Positions 23,250-34,539 are shown, counted from the stretch's first letter. The stretch is DNA of 64,000 bases from Blastocladiella emersonii ATCC 22665 (GCA_025594325.1 JANHCV010000003.1:806001-870000); one strand, 5' to 3'. Notes: a model not told the origin generated them from the letters alone. Numbers and translations are program-made.

Positions 23250-24104
23250 GGCGCGGCTAGACTGGGGGTCGGTGGTCGGTGGTCGGTGGTTAGCATGGTC
23301 GCGGAGCGGAAAGGCAAGGTTGGGCGCAGCGGTGCGAGACCGTCCGGTCGGCGACCCCGCGGACGCGCTGGCTCCACTCTCGCCGCGCGCACGGCGCACA
23401 CCCGCACGTTTCCGGTGCTCTCGCTCTCCCCCGACACGACATGCGTGGGACTGCGGTGCGCGATCTGCGGCTCAGCGAGAACTGGGCCACCGATCGAGGC
23501 GTAGTCCAGCCGATCCGGCAGACCGCGCGAGCCAAGTCTCAACACTCGACTCACGCAACAGGGAGAGAGAGCACCACGCAAAACGCGTGCAGCGCGCACA
23601 GCAGTGGACGTTGCACCAAGTCGCGGCCGCCGAGGGGACGCACGGCGGGCGAGGGAGGGGACATACGCTTGGTGGGAGGGCGTGGGAGGGATCGGGGCGG
23701 ACGGGTCGGGTCGGGTCGGTCGGCAACTGGGTCGGTCGGGGTCGGATCAGCGGCTCGCGGGAGAGACGGGAGAGAGGGGACGGGCGCGACGACGCCGTGA
23801 TATGTGTTGCGCGCGCTTTCGGGCTGGCCTTCTCTCGCCGTCTCCGTGTCTCGCTGCTTGGGCGCGCCCGCGAAACCGCAAAACCGCCCGAAACCCGCAT
23901 CAGCTGACGCGCCCGCTCACGACGCGTGACGCCTCACCTGATTCCTTCGCCTCGCGTGGCCGCGGTTTCGGTGGCGCATTCGCTGCCACCTCTCGCCGCC
24001 CTCACCACCACGACAGCGGCGCCCCCACCGGCCTCGGGACTCTCTGCAACGCATCAACCGCGCGCCGAACTAGACTCCTTTGCCCACACGACGACGCGCG
24101 CGCC
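23250..24104. promoter_or_regulatory. divergent promoter region between GYF and CPSF1 genes
   Basis: 855 bp between two divergent starts. No gene is supported. The part near 23650-23760 is G-rich on plus with repeated GGGTCGG, and the part before 24105 is C-rich with CGCG motifs. No TATA box was seen for either gene. Confidence 0.5.
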
Positions 24105-27100
24105 ATGTTCGCCGTCCACCGGTCGCTGGTGCCGCCGTCGGCCGTGACCCTCGCCGTGCACGCCCGCTTCACCTCGGCCCTGCACGACGAGCTGATCCTC
24201 GTTCGCGGCTCTTCCACGCTCCAGGTCTGGCGCCTGCCCGAGAAAAGACCCGACCGCGATTCCGACGACCCGAATGACGATGCGCCCGTCTTCTTTGCCG
24301 AGTGGACGCTGCACGGCCAGGTGACGGGCATCCACGCCCTCCCGCTCGCCGCCGGCCCGACGCCCGCCTCTACGGCGACCGCGACCCGCTCCGCGCTCGT
24401 CCTCGCCATCGCCGACGCCAAGGCCGTCGTCCTCGAGTACGACCCAACGCGCCACGTCGTCGTCACCGTGTCCATGCACTCGTTCGAGGCCGACCCCGAG
24501 CTGCGCTCCACCACCCTGACCCCGGTCCCGCCCGCCCTGCACCTCGAGCCCGCCGCCCGCTGCGCCCTGATGCAGATCTACCGCGACCACTGGGCCGTCA
24601 TCCCCTTCCGCGCCCCCATGGGCGGCGCCGGCGGGCCCGACGCCCACTGGGACATGCAGGGCCCCATGTCCAACGGCCACCACCACAAGTCGACCAACGG
24701 CGGCAGCATGCTCCCGCTCGCCCTCGACCTCGACCACGACGCCGACTCGGCCATGGACCTCGACGGGGTCGCTAGCGACACCCCGCCCTTCTTCCCGTCG
24801 TTTGTCGTGCGCACCGCCGACCTGTCCGACGAGATCCGCAACGTGACCGACGTCGCCTTTGTGCACGGCTACCTCGAGCCGACGCTCGCCGTCCTGCACG
24901 AGGCCGCCAGCTCCGGACCGACGTGGGCCGGCATGCTCGACGTGCGCCGCGACACGATGCGCCTCGCCTTCCTGACCCTCGACCTGCGCGGCCACCGCCA
25001 CCCGGCGCTCTTCTCGTCGCCGCCGCTCCCGTCGTCCTCGTTCCGCGTCCTCCCGCTGCCCATGCCCACGGGCGGCGTGCTCGTGCTCTCGCCCAACGGC
25101 CTCATCTTCGTCTCGCAGCAGGCGCCCAGCGGCGTCGGCGTGTGCGTCAACCCGTTCCCGCGCGGCGGCAGCACCGCCGCCTCGGCCGTGCGCGAGTCGG
25201 GCTTCGCGTACGCGTTCGACGTGTCGCACCTCGGCCTGCTGCTCGACGGGTGCTCGGCGTTTGTCGTACCCTCGCCCGTGCGCCCGTTCGGCGGCGACCC
25301 CGCCCCGCGCGTCATCCTGGGCCTCCGCTCGGGCGACGTGTGGGCGTGCGACCTCGTCCGGTCCGGCGCCGCGGGCGGCGTGCGCGGCGGGATCGACGAG
25401 TTCCGCTTCACGCGCCTGTTCCACGCGGCCCCGCTCGCCGCCCTCGTGCCCCTCCCGAGCTTCCACCTCGGCGACGCCGCCATCACCGCGCGCTGGTTCC
25501 TCGGGTCGCCCGAGGGGCCGTCCGTCCTCGTCGATGTCGCGGCCAACGACGACCCCGCCATCAACGGGCGCTTCGCACCGCGCGAGCTGCCGGCCGACGC
25601 GCCGCGTGTCAAGCGGCGTAAGCTGATCACGGCCGAGACGGTGGCCGCCGAGAACGCGGTCGACGCGCCCCGCCTCGTGCTCCCTGGCGACACCGCGCCC
25701 GGGTTCCGCGTCGCGCACGCGCTCCCCGGACTCGGTGGGATCAAGGACGCCGTCATGACCCAGTTCAACGTATGTGTGCCGTCGCCTTCCGAATACACTT
25801 TTGCTGGTGTGACTGACTCTGTCTGCGGGTGTGGCGGGGTTTTCAGGGACGTAACGCGCTCTTCTGCCTCGCAGGCAGCGGCGCCGGCGCGCACTACATG
25901 ATGCTTCACGTACGCTTCTTCCTCCGACCCATCGCGCGACCTCGCGCCCGCTCACTCCCACAATTGTAGCAAACCCTTCGCCCACACGTCCTGAACCGGT
26001 TCAAGGTACCCGGCGCGCGCAAGATCTGGTCGGTGCGCCACCCGCGCGCGGACCACCACGCCTTCCTCGTCATGTCGGGCGAGCAGAAGACCATGGTGTT
26101 CCGCACCGGCCACGAGCTGTCGCAGGTGTCCAACACGGGGTTCGAGCTCGCCGCGCGGTCCGTCTTCGTCGGCACCCTGGCCCCCGGCGGGTCGCGCACC
26201 GTGCAAGTCCTCGAGCACGCCGTCCTCCTCCTCGACACCGCCACGGGCGCGCGCCTGCACCGCCGCGTCGTGCACGCGGGGACCCCGCCCGCGACCGCCA
26301 TCGCCGTGGCCTCGGTCCACGCCGCGGGCGACGGCCGGTTCCTCGTCACCCTGTCGCGCGACCTGTCGCTCGCCGTGTTCCGGCTGGCCGACGCCGACGA
26401 CGGGACGCCGCTCGCCGCGCTCGAGCTGGTCTACACGGCGCGCGGGATCGCTTTCGCCAGCGTGTTCCTCGATTCCGCCGCGGCCCTCGCGCCCGCCGCC
26501 GACGTGTACGCCGCGCAGGCCCACCTGCGCGCGGTCCAGGACGAGCAGCGGCGCCGCGCGCGCGCCGAGGCCGCCACGTCCCTGCTCCCGAACGCGGACG
26601 CGGTGCCGGCGCCCGCGACGGTGGTCGAGGTCGCGGAAATGGACGAGCTCGATCTCGACTTTTATGGGGCGGCCAGCAGTTCGTCGGCGCCCGAGCCCGA
26701 GCCCGCGGCGCCCATGGTCGTCGACGTCGACGCGGCGGCTACGACGCTCGACGCCGTCGAGCTGCCGAAACGCGAGTACCTGGTCGTCGTCCGCGCGGCA
26801 ACGGGGCTTCTCGAGATCATTGCGCTGGCCGCCGACACCCCGGCGCCCGTGTTCACGACGCCGCACGCGATCGCGCAGCTGCCGACGCTCAGCGACGCGC
26901 CGGGCACCGCCCCCGCGGACCCGCTCGCGCAGCGGTCGCCCGCGGCGCTCGTCCAGGCGCACGTGTTCTCGGTCGGCCCGCGCGTTGAGGACACGCTCCT
27001 GCACCTCGTGACGAAGGACGGCACGCTGCTCGTGTACCAGGCGCACCACCCGGATTTGGCGAGCGGCGACGCGGGCAAGCGCGCCGCGACCGTCTGGACA

Positions 27101-28961
27101 CGCGTCGGGCTCGACCCGGCGCTCCTTCTGCACACGCCCGCGCCCAACGATGTTGCCGGCGCGGGCGCGGTCCCCGCGGCCGGCGGACCTGTTCCGCCGC
27201 CGCCGTGGCTGTCCCTGCGCGTGTTCCAGGACGTCGCCGGGCACGCGGGCGTGTTTGTGATCCGCGGCGGCGGCAAGGCGTCGCGGCAGTGTTTCTGGAT
27301 CATGCGCGGCGCGCACGGCGAGCTGCGCGCGGTGCCCATGGCGCACCCCGAGGACGCCACCGCGAACGTGTACGGGTCGTCGGGCGTGGCCGCCGCCGCG
27401 GGGAGTGCGGAGCGCGCGCAGTGGATCGTGTCCTCGTTCGCCACGTTCCACAACGTCAACTGCAAGCGCGGGTTCACGCTCGTGACCACGTCCGGCGACC
27501 TGGTCCTCGCGCAGCTCGACCCGCACGTCGACTTCTCGCTTGCGCTCCCGTCCCGCAGCAAGCACACGGGGACGACCGCGCACCGCGTCAGCTACGACGC
27601 CGAGTCGGGTACCCTTGCGGTCGCGACGTCGCGCACCGAGCCGTTCGAGCTGCTCATCGAGGTGCCCGACCAGCACGAGCACCACCCGCCGTCCGGGATC
27701 AAGGTCCCGCAGCTCGTCCCCGACATGCTCGACCGCGGCGTGCGCGCCGGGTGGACTGCGCCGCGGATCCCGCGGTTCTCGGTCCAGCTGATTTCCGTCG
27801 CGACCCCGGGCCAGCCGTTTGGGCTCGCCGATACCGTCGAGTTTGCCGCGTGCGAGCAGGTCACGGCCGTGCACCACGTGTCGCTCGAGTGCTCGCAGTC
27901 GCGCACGGGCCGCCGCAATTACTTGGCCGTCGGCACTACGCTCGTCAAGGGCGAGGATGTCGCCGCGCACGGCCGCGTGTACATCTTCGAGGCGGTTGCC
28001 GTCGTGCCCGAACCCGGCAAGCCCGCGACCGCGCACCGCCTGCGCCGCGTGTGCGTCGAGGAGGTCAAGGCGCCCGTCACATCGCTGGGCAGCGTGCAGG
28101 GCCACCTCGCCGTCGGGCAGGGGTCCAAGGTGATCCTGTACGACCTCGACGAGGACGACGAGACGGGCGCGCGCAGCCTGCTCGGCATGGCGTTCCACCA
28201 CACCAACGTGCTGACGTCGCACCTCGTCGCGCTCAAGGGGTACCTCCTCGCGGGCGACCTCGTTCAGTCGGTCCAGTGGCTCGTCTTGCAGGCGGACCCC
28301 GCCAAACTCGTGTCGCTCGGCGCCGACCCGCACCCGCTCGCGGTTACGGCGATGGAGGCGTGCGCGCGCGGCAACCAGGCGGCGTGTCTCGCGGCCGACG
28401 ACGCGGGCGCCGTGCACATGCTCGCGTACGCGCCGCACAATATCCAGAGTTTCGGCGGGACCAAGCTGCTCCGCCGCGGCGACTTCTTTTTGGGGGCCGT
28501 CGCGACGAAGATGGTCCGGTACCGCATGCTCGCGGGCGCGGACCCTGTCGCGAACGAGCCCGCGCTGTGCACGCTCATGGGTACGCTCTCCCTCTCACTG
28601 TTTTCGCGGACAACGCTGACCCATACTCTTGAATGTAGTCACGCGCGACGGCTCCGTCGCCCTGATCGCGCCCGTATCCGAGACGCAGTACAAGCGGCTT
28701 CTCGTGCTCTCCAACCAGCTGGCCGAGTCGATCCCGACGGTCGGCGGGCTGCACCCGAAGGCGCACCGGCAGCAGCCGCTGGTGCAGAGCCGGCTGTTCT
28801 CCAACAACCAGGCGACGATGCTGGACCTCGACGTGGTCGCCGCGGGCATGCTCGCGGAACCGATCGCCGAGCAGCACGCGTACGTCAAGGGCGCCGGGAG
28901 CACGCTGCCGCGCGTGCGGTGGGATCTGCGCGCGCTGGCGGGCGCGTGGACTGTGTTCTAA
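24105..28961 (+). CDS. CFT1: cleavage and polyadenylation specificity factor subunit 1 (CPSF160/Cft1)
   Basis: Exons 24105-25769, 25847-25909, 25970-28580 and 28639-28961 join in frame to 1,553 residues, close to the usual family length. The N-terminus MFAVHRSLVPPSAVTLAVHA and the LVLAIADAKAVVLEYDP block match the MMS1_N beta-propeller region. The small second exon gives GRNALFCLAGSGAGAHYMML, then LRPHVLNRFKVPGARKIWSV. The C-terminal CPSF_A region includes KVILYDLDEDD, VTRDGSVALIAPVSETQYKR and LLVLSNQLAESI. CPSF160 is a large propeller scaffold of the nuclear pre-mRNA cleavage and polyadenylation complex, working with WDR33 and CPSF30 to recognise AAUAAA. Inserts near residues 180-230 and 810-880 are disordered. 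It is divergent from the GYF gene and convergent with LTO1, 67 bp between stops. Confidence 0.92.
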
Positions 28962-29028
28962 GGACAGGTGGATTGGATGTATTGGAGGTGACTAGGCTAG
29001 GTAGGTAATGAGATTTGTGCTGGTTGGT

Positions 29029-29757
29029 TTAGAAGGAGAGCGACTGCGACACGGTGACGGGCACGCCAAGCGCGTTGGTCGCCTTTGCTGGCGACGCCTC
29101 GTGCTCGGACTCGTGCGAGACCGGGAGCGGGGTCCAGGCGGCCGAGTACGCGGCGAGCGCGGCGGGCACGCCGGCCACGGCACACACGAGCTTCCACTTG
29201 CCGCGGATGCGCTCGAGCAGCTCGAGGATGCCCGTGTCGAGGCGGTTCTCGCGCGGGAAGGTGGCGACGAGGGCGAGGAACGAGGTCAGAGTCTTGGCGG
29301 CACTGTCGACGGCGTCGCGGTTAGCGCGCGATCCACCGTGATAAGCCTTGAGCGTACCGAGCAGGCAGTACCGTGCGTGGCGGCGCGGTCGTTTCCTCGT
29401 CGTCGTCGCCGTCGGCGATCGGCACGGGCGTGACGGCCTGGGCGGCGTCGAGCCACGCGGCCGCGCACGCCTCGTAGTAGGCGACCTCGGCCAGCAGCTC
29501 GAAGCCCTTCTCGAGACCGAGCGTGAAGCCCTCGGGGCGGCCGGCGCGCAGGCCGTCGGCAACGCCCTCCTCGCGGCCCTCCTCGAGGAACCTGATCGGA
29601 TTGGGCGTCAGCGGAGGGGCGAGGGACGCGTGACGGGACTGCGAGACACTGACATTTCCTCGAGGTGGATCAGGTCGCCGAGATCAAAGGCGCGCGCCTC
29701 GGGCGATGCCGGGTCCGCGGCCGTTGCTGGTGGTGGGAGTGATGCATGAGCTTCCAT
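29029..29757 (-). CDS. LTO1: LTO1/ORAOV1 family protein (Yae1 N-terminal domain)
   Basis: Exons 29757-29654, 29591-29358 and 29302-29029 join in frame to 203 residues. The diagnostic deca-GX3 region is FLEEGREEGVADGLRAGRPE and the following FTLGLEKGFELL, with seven glycines at four-residue spacing, preceded by FDLGDLIHLEE. The helical C-terminal half contains ELLERIRGKWKLV. In yeast, Lto1 pairs with Yae1 to recruit the ABC protein Rli1 (ABCE1) to the cytosolic iron-sulfur assembly targeting complex. The protein ends in Leu-Ser-Phe, which fits the C-terminal tripeptide known to bind that complex. The second intron was set to 55 nt (donor GTACGC, branch-like CTAAC, acceptor GACAG) because it alone restores the frame with a normal length. 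Confidence 0.85.
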
Positions 29758-30347
29758 TGAACCTTCACACGCGACGCGAAGTGCAGCGCGAAGAGAAGGG
29801 AGCGGGAGAGCAAAGCCACCGCGAGGTCGCTGAATCAGCTGCCAGCAGTGCGTCACGCGCGGCCATCGTGACCGCGGTTCCCGAGCCGCCGGACCCGCGT
29901 GACCCGTGCGTGTGGCGTTGCGCGTTGCCGATCGGTGCGCGATGGGTGTGCGCCTCGGGCTATCCGCCGTTTATCACGCGGGATGCGCCCATCGAGATAA
30001 TTCACGCGTCGCGCGCGGTGTGAGCTACATCATCCGCGCAACGTCATGAGCCGCGAGCGAGGGCAGCGTGTGGGCCCAGCCGGCCAGCGAGCAGCGAGGC
30101 GCGCGGAGCTCATTTTGGGGGCAGGCGATCATCGGACGACAACCGGACGAACGGGACCGCGCGGGAGGGAGACGCCGCGGCCGCCGTGGTGTGCGCAGCG
30201 CTCGGGCGAGTATAAGAAGCGCGGCGGCCCCCCTCGCCGCCCCATCCTCTCTCCCGCTCACACTCCCGCTCGGTTGCTCATTCGACTGCCTTCTCCCTCC
30301 GACCCCCACCATCATCAACCGCCCCATCATCACCCCACCGACCGTAA
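29758..30347. promoter_or_regulatory. divergent promoter region between LTO1 and the 30348 gene
   Basis: 590 bp between two divergent starts. It contains a TATA element at 30211 and a C/T-rich leader from about 30235 to 30347. Near 30040, CAACGTCATGAG resembles a bZIP (CRE-like) site, a guess from the ACGTCA core. No gene is supported here. Confidence 0.5.
30211..30216 (+). promoter_or_regulatory. TATA box (TATAAG) for the gene at 30348
   Basis: GAGTATAAGAAGC in a very GC-rich setting, about 137 bp upstream of the ATG and followed by a long pyrimidine-rich leader. It is the clearest core promoter element seen in the window. Confidence 0.55.
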
Positions 30348-31694
30348 ATGCTCTCCGCCACCCTCACCTCTTCGTGCCACGCGTCGCTTCGCCGCTCCGC
30401 GCTCCTCCCCGCGGCGCGCCGCGGCCTCGCCGCCTACTCGCGCCCGACGGCCGTGCCCGCTGCCGCGTCGCAGCAGAGTCAGCAGCGGCCCAACCAGTCG
30501 CCCGTCGACGCGACCTCCTCGCCCGCGTCGGCGCTCGGCCTGCTGCTGTCCACGGCCGAGTCGGCCGCGTCGTCCTCGGTGCGCAACGGGCCCTCGGGCG
30601 TGCGCGGCGCCGATCCCTCCATGTCGTCCGACAGCGGCGACCACACGCGCGCGGCGCGGCGCGCCGAGATCATGGCCAAGACCGAGCTGGGCCGCGCCCC
30701 GTGGCGCGCCGACGGGTCGCGCGCAGCGTCGGGCGGGTCGCCGCTCGCCGAGTCGGTGCCCGACAAGACGCACCGCGGGATCGGCGCCATTGACGAGGGC
30801 GTCGACGGCCTGCGCGAGGCCGGGTTCCTCAACGACGGCGAGGCGCGCACGCTCGCGTCATCGTCGTCGACCAACGGCAACGCGACGGGCGCGGCCGGGC
30901 TCGCGCACCCACGCGACAGCCCCGACGGCGCGTGCAACGTGTACGCCATCGACGACGAGTACAAGGAGATTGCCTTCACCATCATGGACCTGACGGAGCG
31001 CGATTTCGCGGGCAAGACGGCCACGTCGGCCGACCACGACAAGGCGTACGTGGCCGACTCGTTCACGGACCTGTCGGCCGAGCTCGCGGCGCACCCGCCG
31101 GGCGTCGAGCTCGCGACCGCCGTTATGAAGCAGTCGCAGATCGACCCGGCGCCCGAGCACCAGCAGCGCGACCACCAGCACGACGTCGACATGGCCGCCC
31201 TCTCGCCCGCCGTCCGCCTCCACGCCGCCGCCCTCTACGCCACCCACGTCGCCTACTCGTGGCGCCCCGAGCCCATCGCCCTCGACGAGCACGCCCTGCC
31301 GCCGCACCACCACCGCCACCACCACCACGCGATCCCCGACAACGAGGGCTCGATCGGCCTGCGCGCGCTCGGCCGCGACCCGTCGGCGCTCGTCCCCGGC
31401 GCGCGCCGCCCGTTCCACTCGCTGTCGTCCCGCCGTGTGTCGAACCCGTCGCTCGCGTCGGCGGCCGCCATGGCCATGCTCGCGGCGCCGCGCACGGCCA
31501 TCTCGCAGAACCGCGCCTACACGTACATTGCCGGGCTGTCCGAGTACCTCGAGGAGCTCGAGTCGGGCCGCACCCCCGCCCACTACGACACGCTGCGCGC
31601 CGTGCTCGCCAAGTCGCCGCCTGGCAGCCTGTACCGCCAGGACGCGCCCGCCGTCGAGGTCGCGGCGGTTGAGGCGGCCGCTGAGTCGGTCTGA
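30348..31694 (+). CDS. hypothetical protein, possible mitochondrial targeting
   Basis: Single exon, 448 residues, not recognised. The first 40 residues lack acids and are rich in Arg, Ser and Ala (LRRSALLPAARRGLAAYSR), like a mitochondrial presequence. A middle block (MAKTELGRAPWRADGS, HRGIGAIDEGVDGLREAGFL, DEYKEIAFTIMDLTERDFAG) looks folded. A histidine run (HHHRHHHHA) lies near residue 325, followed by a helical stretch near 385-430 (AYTYIAGLSEYLEELESGR). No membrane helix is evident. A TATA box and C/T-rich leader upstream suggest a well expressed gene. Mitochondrial location is inference from composition. Confidence 0.7.
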   Translation: MLSATLTSSCHASLRRSALLPAARRGLAAYSRPTAVPAAASQQSQQRPNQSPVDATSSPASALGLLLSTAESAASSSVRNGPSGVRGADPSMSSDSGDHTRAARRAEIMAKTELGRAPWRADGSRAASGGSPLAESVPDKTHRGIGAIDEGVDGLREAGFLNDGEARTLASSSSTNGNATGAAGLAHPRDSPDGACNVYAIDDEYKEIAFTIMDLTERDFAGKTATSADHDKAYVADSFTDLSAELAAHPPGVELATAVMKQSQIDPAPEHQQRDHQHDVDMAALSPAVRLHAAALYATHVAYSWRPEPIALDEHALPPHHHRHHHHAIPDNEGSIGLRALGRDPSALVPGARRPFHSLSSRRVSNPSLASAAAMAMLAAPRTAISQNRAYTYIAGLSEYLEELESGRTPAHYDTLRAVLAKSPPGSLYRQDAPAVEVAAVEAAAESV

Positions 31695-32113
31695 GCGCCG
31701 CCGCTGTCGTCGGTCTACGCCAAGAGTCACCCCGTGTGCGGGTTGTACATAGTCTCTCTCGTTTTGCATCCATTACCCCACCTCCAGTCCAGTCCATCGT
31801 GTTTTGTCGACGCGTCGCCGTCATCCTCCCATCCATCATCGCCCCCCTCCGACCCAGATTCCACGCCTTTGGGCCACACCACAACAAGGTATAGTTTACA
31901 ACGAACGAATACAGCTGCCGCGAATGGGAACTGAGTCGCGTCGTGAGGAAGGGGCCCTGTGAATGGGCAGTGTCCCGCACGCGTCGCGAGACGCGCGGGT
32001 CGCATCGCACCACCCTCACGTGCGGCCGCGGCCGATCACTTCCGAGCCCCTGCCTCGCTTTCACCTCTTCTCTCTCCCCTCGCGCCACCCTACCTCAAGC
32101 AACGAAACAAACC
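31695..32113. promoter_or_regulatory. intergenic region upstream of MRI1
   Basis: About 420 bp between two plus-strand genes. The sequence is less GC-rich than the coding DNA, with ACAACAAGGTATAG near 31880. It should hold the 3' end of the upstream transcript and the MRI1 promoter. C/T-rich sequence precedes the ATG. No gene is supported. Confidence 0.5.
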
Positions 32114-33303
32114 ATGGCCCTCGAAGCGATCCGCTACACGCGCGGCGACCTGCGCCTGCTCAACCAGCTGCTGCTGCCGCACGAGTCGGTGTGGGAGCCG
32201 GTGCCGACCATCGCCGAGGCGCACGCGCAGATCCGCGCCATGAAGGTGCGCGGCGCGCCGGCGATCGGCGTGACGGCCGCGCTGGCGATCGCCGTCGTCC
32301 TGGCCACGGACGCGGGCGTGCAGGCGCTCGGCAAGGCCGACCTGCTCCAGTGGCTCGACGACCAGTGCGCGTTCCTCGCCACGTCGCGCCCGACCGCCGT
32401 CAACCTGTTCGACGCGATCGCCAAGCTCAAGGCCGCGGCGGTGCGCACTGCGGGGACGATCGAGGATGTGGCCACGGTGCGCGAGGTCGTCATCGAGGTG
32501 GCCGAGAACTATTTCGCGGCCGACCTCGCCGACAACCACGCGATCGGGGCGCGCGGCCGCGACTGGCTGCTGGCGTCCGTCGGCGTCGGGTCGCGCGTGC
32601 GGGTCCTGACGCACTGTAACACGGGGTCGCTGGCGACCGCGGGGCATGGGACGGCGCTCGGGATCGTGCGGTCGCTGCACGCCGCGGGCGCGCTCGACCA
32701 CGTCTACTGCACCGAGACGCGGCCGTACAACCAGGGCAGCCGGCTGACGGCGTACGAGCTGACGTACGAGAAGATGCCGGCGACGCTCGTCACCGACAGC
32801 ATGGCCGCGTTCCTGATGCGCCGCCACCCGGTCCACGCGGTCATTGTCGGCGCGGACCGCATCGCGCGCAACGGCGATACCGCTAACAAGATCGGCACCT
32901 ACCAGCTCGCCCTCGTCGCCCGCGCCCACGGCGTCAAGGTCATTGTCGCGGCGCCGCTTACGACGCTCGACATGCAGATCCCCGACGGCGACGCGATCCC
33001 GATTGAGGAGCGGCCGGCCAACGAGCTGACGCGGGTCACGGGCGCGCTGGTGGGTGAGCCCACCGTCAAGCTCGCGACGGTCCAGGTCGCGCCTGTCGGC
33101 ATGGACGTGTGGAACCCGGGCTTCGAGTGCGTTGCGCTGCCACTGCTGCACCTCGTAGGCGGCCGCTCACTGACCCCCGTCACCCTCGTAGCGTCACCCC
33201 GGCCGACCTCATCGACGCCATCGTCACGGAGCGCGGCGTCATCACCAAGGCCGCGGGCGCCACGGCGTTCGACGTGCCGGGCTTCCTTGCCTCGCTCAAG
33301 TAG
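32114..33303 (+). CDS. MRI1: methylthioribose-1-phosphate isomerase
   Basis: Exons 32114-33126 and 33192-33303 encode 374 residues, the usual family length. It shows the family motifs AMKVRGAPAIGVTAALAIAV, VLTHCNTGSLATAGHGTALG with catalytic Cys168, ETRPYNQGSRLTAYEL and VIVGADRIARNGDTANKIGT with catalytic Asp248, and ends with DVTPADLIDAIVTERGVI. The enzyme converts 5-methylthioribose-1-phosphate to methylthioribulose-1-phosphate in the methionine salvage pathway in the cytosol. It is related to the eIF2B alpha/beta/delta fold, but the catalytic residues mark it as the isomerase. The intron uses GTGCGT and falls just before the C-terminal helix. The next gene starts only 32 bp after the stop. 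Confidence 0.95.
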
Positions 33304-33306
33304 TCT

Positions 33307-33312
33307 AATAAA
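33307..33312 (+). terminator. AATAAA polyadenylation signal between MRI1 and the NSUN gene
   Basis: AATAAA lies 3 bp after the MRI1 stop and 23 bp before the next ATG. Cleavage normally occurs 10-30 nt downstream, so the MRI1 transcript would end at or inside the next gene's start region. Confidence 0.5.
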
Positions 33313-33335
33313 CTCTCTTGCCCGCCCACCAAACC

Positions 33336-34520
33336 ATGGAACTAGACCCCGACCCGCTCCCCTTGGCGCTGCGCGACTACCTGCACTCGCACGGCGTCGC
33401 CCCCGACATCTACTCGGTCGCGATCCCGCGCTACTTCCGCGTGCACCCGTCCCACTCTCCAACCCTCGCCGAGCTGCAAGCGGACCTCGGCACCGATGAC
33501 GTGACGCCCGTGGCCTGGCTGCCCGGCTTCTACGCGTGCCCGTCCTCGACGCGTCTCGCATCCTCGCCGCTGTACCAGTCCGGCGCGCTGCTGGGCATGG
33601 ACGTGGCGTCGGGCGTCGCGGTGCACGCGCTCGGCGTGCAGCCGGGCGACCACGTCCTCGACCTGTGCTGCGCGCCCGGCGCGAAGCTGCTTCTCGCCGC
33701 GCACTTGTTGAACCCCGACGGCAGCGTCCCGTTCGCGGGGAGCGTGACGGGCGTGGATGTGTCCCGGCACCGCCTCGCGACGTGCCGCGCGCTTATCAAG
33801 AAGTACAAGGTCGTCAACGCGCGCGTGTTCCTCGCGGACGGGACTAGGTTCGCGGTCCGCGCGCCGAGGGTCGCGGAGCTCTTGATGGCAAGGAAGGCGG
33901 TGCCTGACGAGTGGAAGCGCGCGGGCGAGGCGGTGGTGCCGCTGTTCCACGCCGCGAAGCCGCTGCGCAACGACCCGCAGGTCGACGACGACGCGTGTCT
34001 GTACGACCGCGTCCTCGTTGATGCCGAGTGTACGCCCCCTTCCTCCTCCGCTGTAGATCACTCGCACTGAATCCCGCCCGCGTTGTTAGGCACGCACGAC
34101 GGCTCCGTGGCGCACATCCTCAAGTACCGCGACCCGGAGACGGGCAAGTGGCCGACGGACCCGTCCGCCTTCGCGCGCCTGTGGCTGACCGAGACACAAC
34201 AAGTCGAGCTGGAGCAGCTGCAGCGCGCGCTGCTGGCCAACGGGTGGCGGCTGCTGAAGCCCGGCGGCACGCTCGTGTACTCGACGTGCTCGCTGACACG
34301 GCGGCAGAACGAGGACGTGGTCGCGTGGTTCCTCGCGCAGGCCGGGGGCGAGGCGGAGGCGGTGCCGATCGATGTCCACGAGCAGTTCCCGAGGGCTGCG
34401 GCGGAGGTTGAAGGGGAACCGTTCGCGTGTCTCCGCATGGACCCGAAGCGGTCGCGCACGAGCGGCATGTTCGTGGTCAAGCTGGTCAAGAAGCCGGTGG
34501 TGGCGCGTGTAGATCAGTGA
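33336..34520 (+). CDS. NOL1/NOP2/Sun-type RNA m5C methyltransferase
   Basis: Exons 33336-34029 and 34090-34520 encode 374 residues. A SAM-dependent RsmB/NSUN fold is clear: GALLGMDVASGVAVHALGV, the SAM-binding motif DHVLDLCCAPGAKL, SVTGVDVSRHR, motif IV RVLVDAECTHDG and motif VI LVYSTCSLTRRQNEDVVAWF with the catalytic cysteine. Motif IV has AEC-T in place of the usual PCS but keeps the cysteine. The N-terminus has no PUA domain. The enzyme should methylate cytosine-5 in tRNA or rRNA; which RNA cannot be told. The intron falls inside the motif IV cysteine codon. Its ATG is 32 bp after the MRI1 stop, and it is convergent with the UBAC2-like gene (19 bp between stops). Confidence 0.88.
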
Positions 34521-34539
34521 AAATGTATCCTAGTTTCTT

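Noticed and set aside
18975-23504. 1,509-codon open frame on plus opposite the GYF gene
   Set aside because: It mirrors a minus-strand gene with a clear GYF domain and family blocks. High third-position GC on the coding strand removes stops from the antisense frame; the product is Arg/Gly/Val-rich without domains.
29333-29372. 25-nt intron in LTO1 (GTACTG to CTCAAG)
   Set aside because: It would restore the frame but is far shorter than any other intron here; a 55-nt intron with branch-like CTAAC and a GACAG acceptor also restores it.
30348-31694. Intron inside the hypothetical gene at 30348
   Set aside because: The single frame is open with uniform codon usage from ATG to stop, and no AT-richer GT-AG segment interrupts it.
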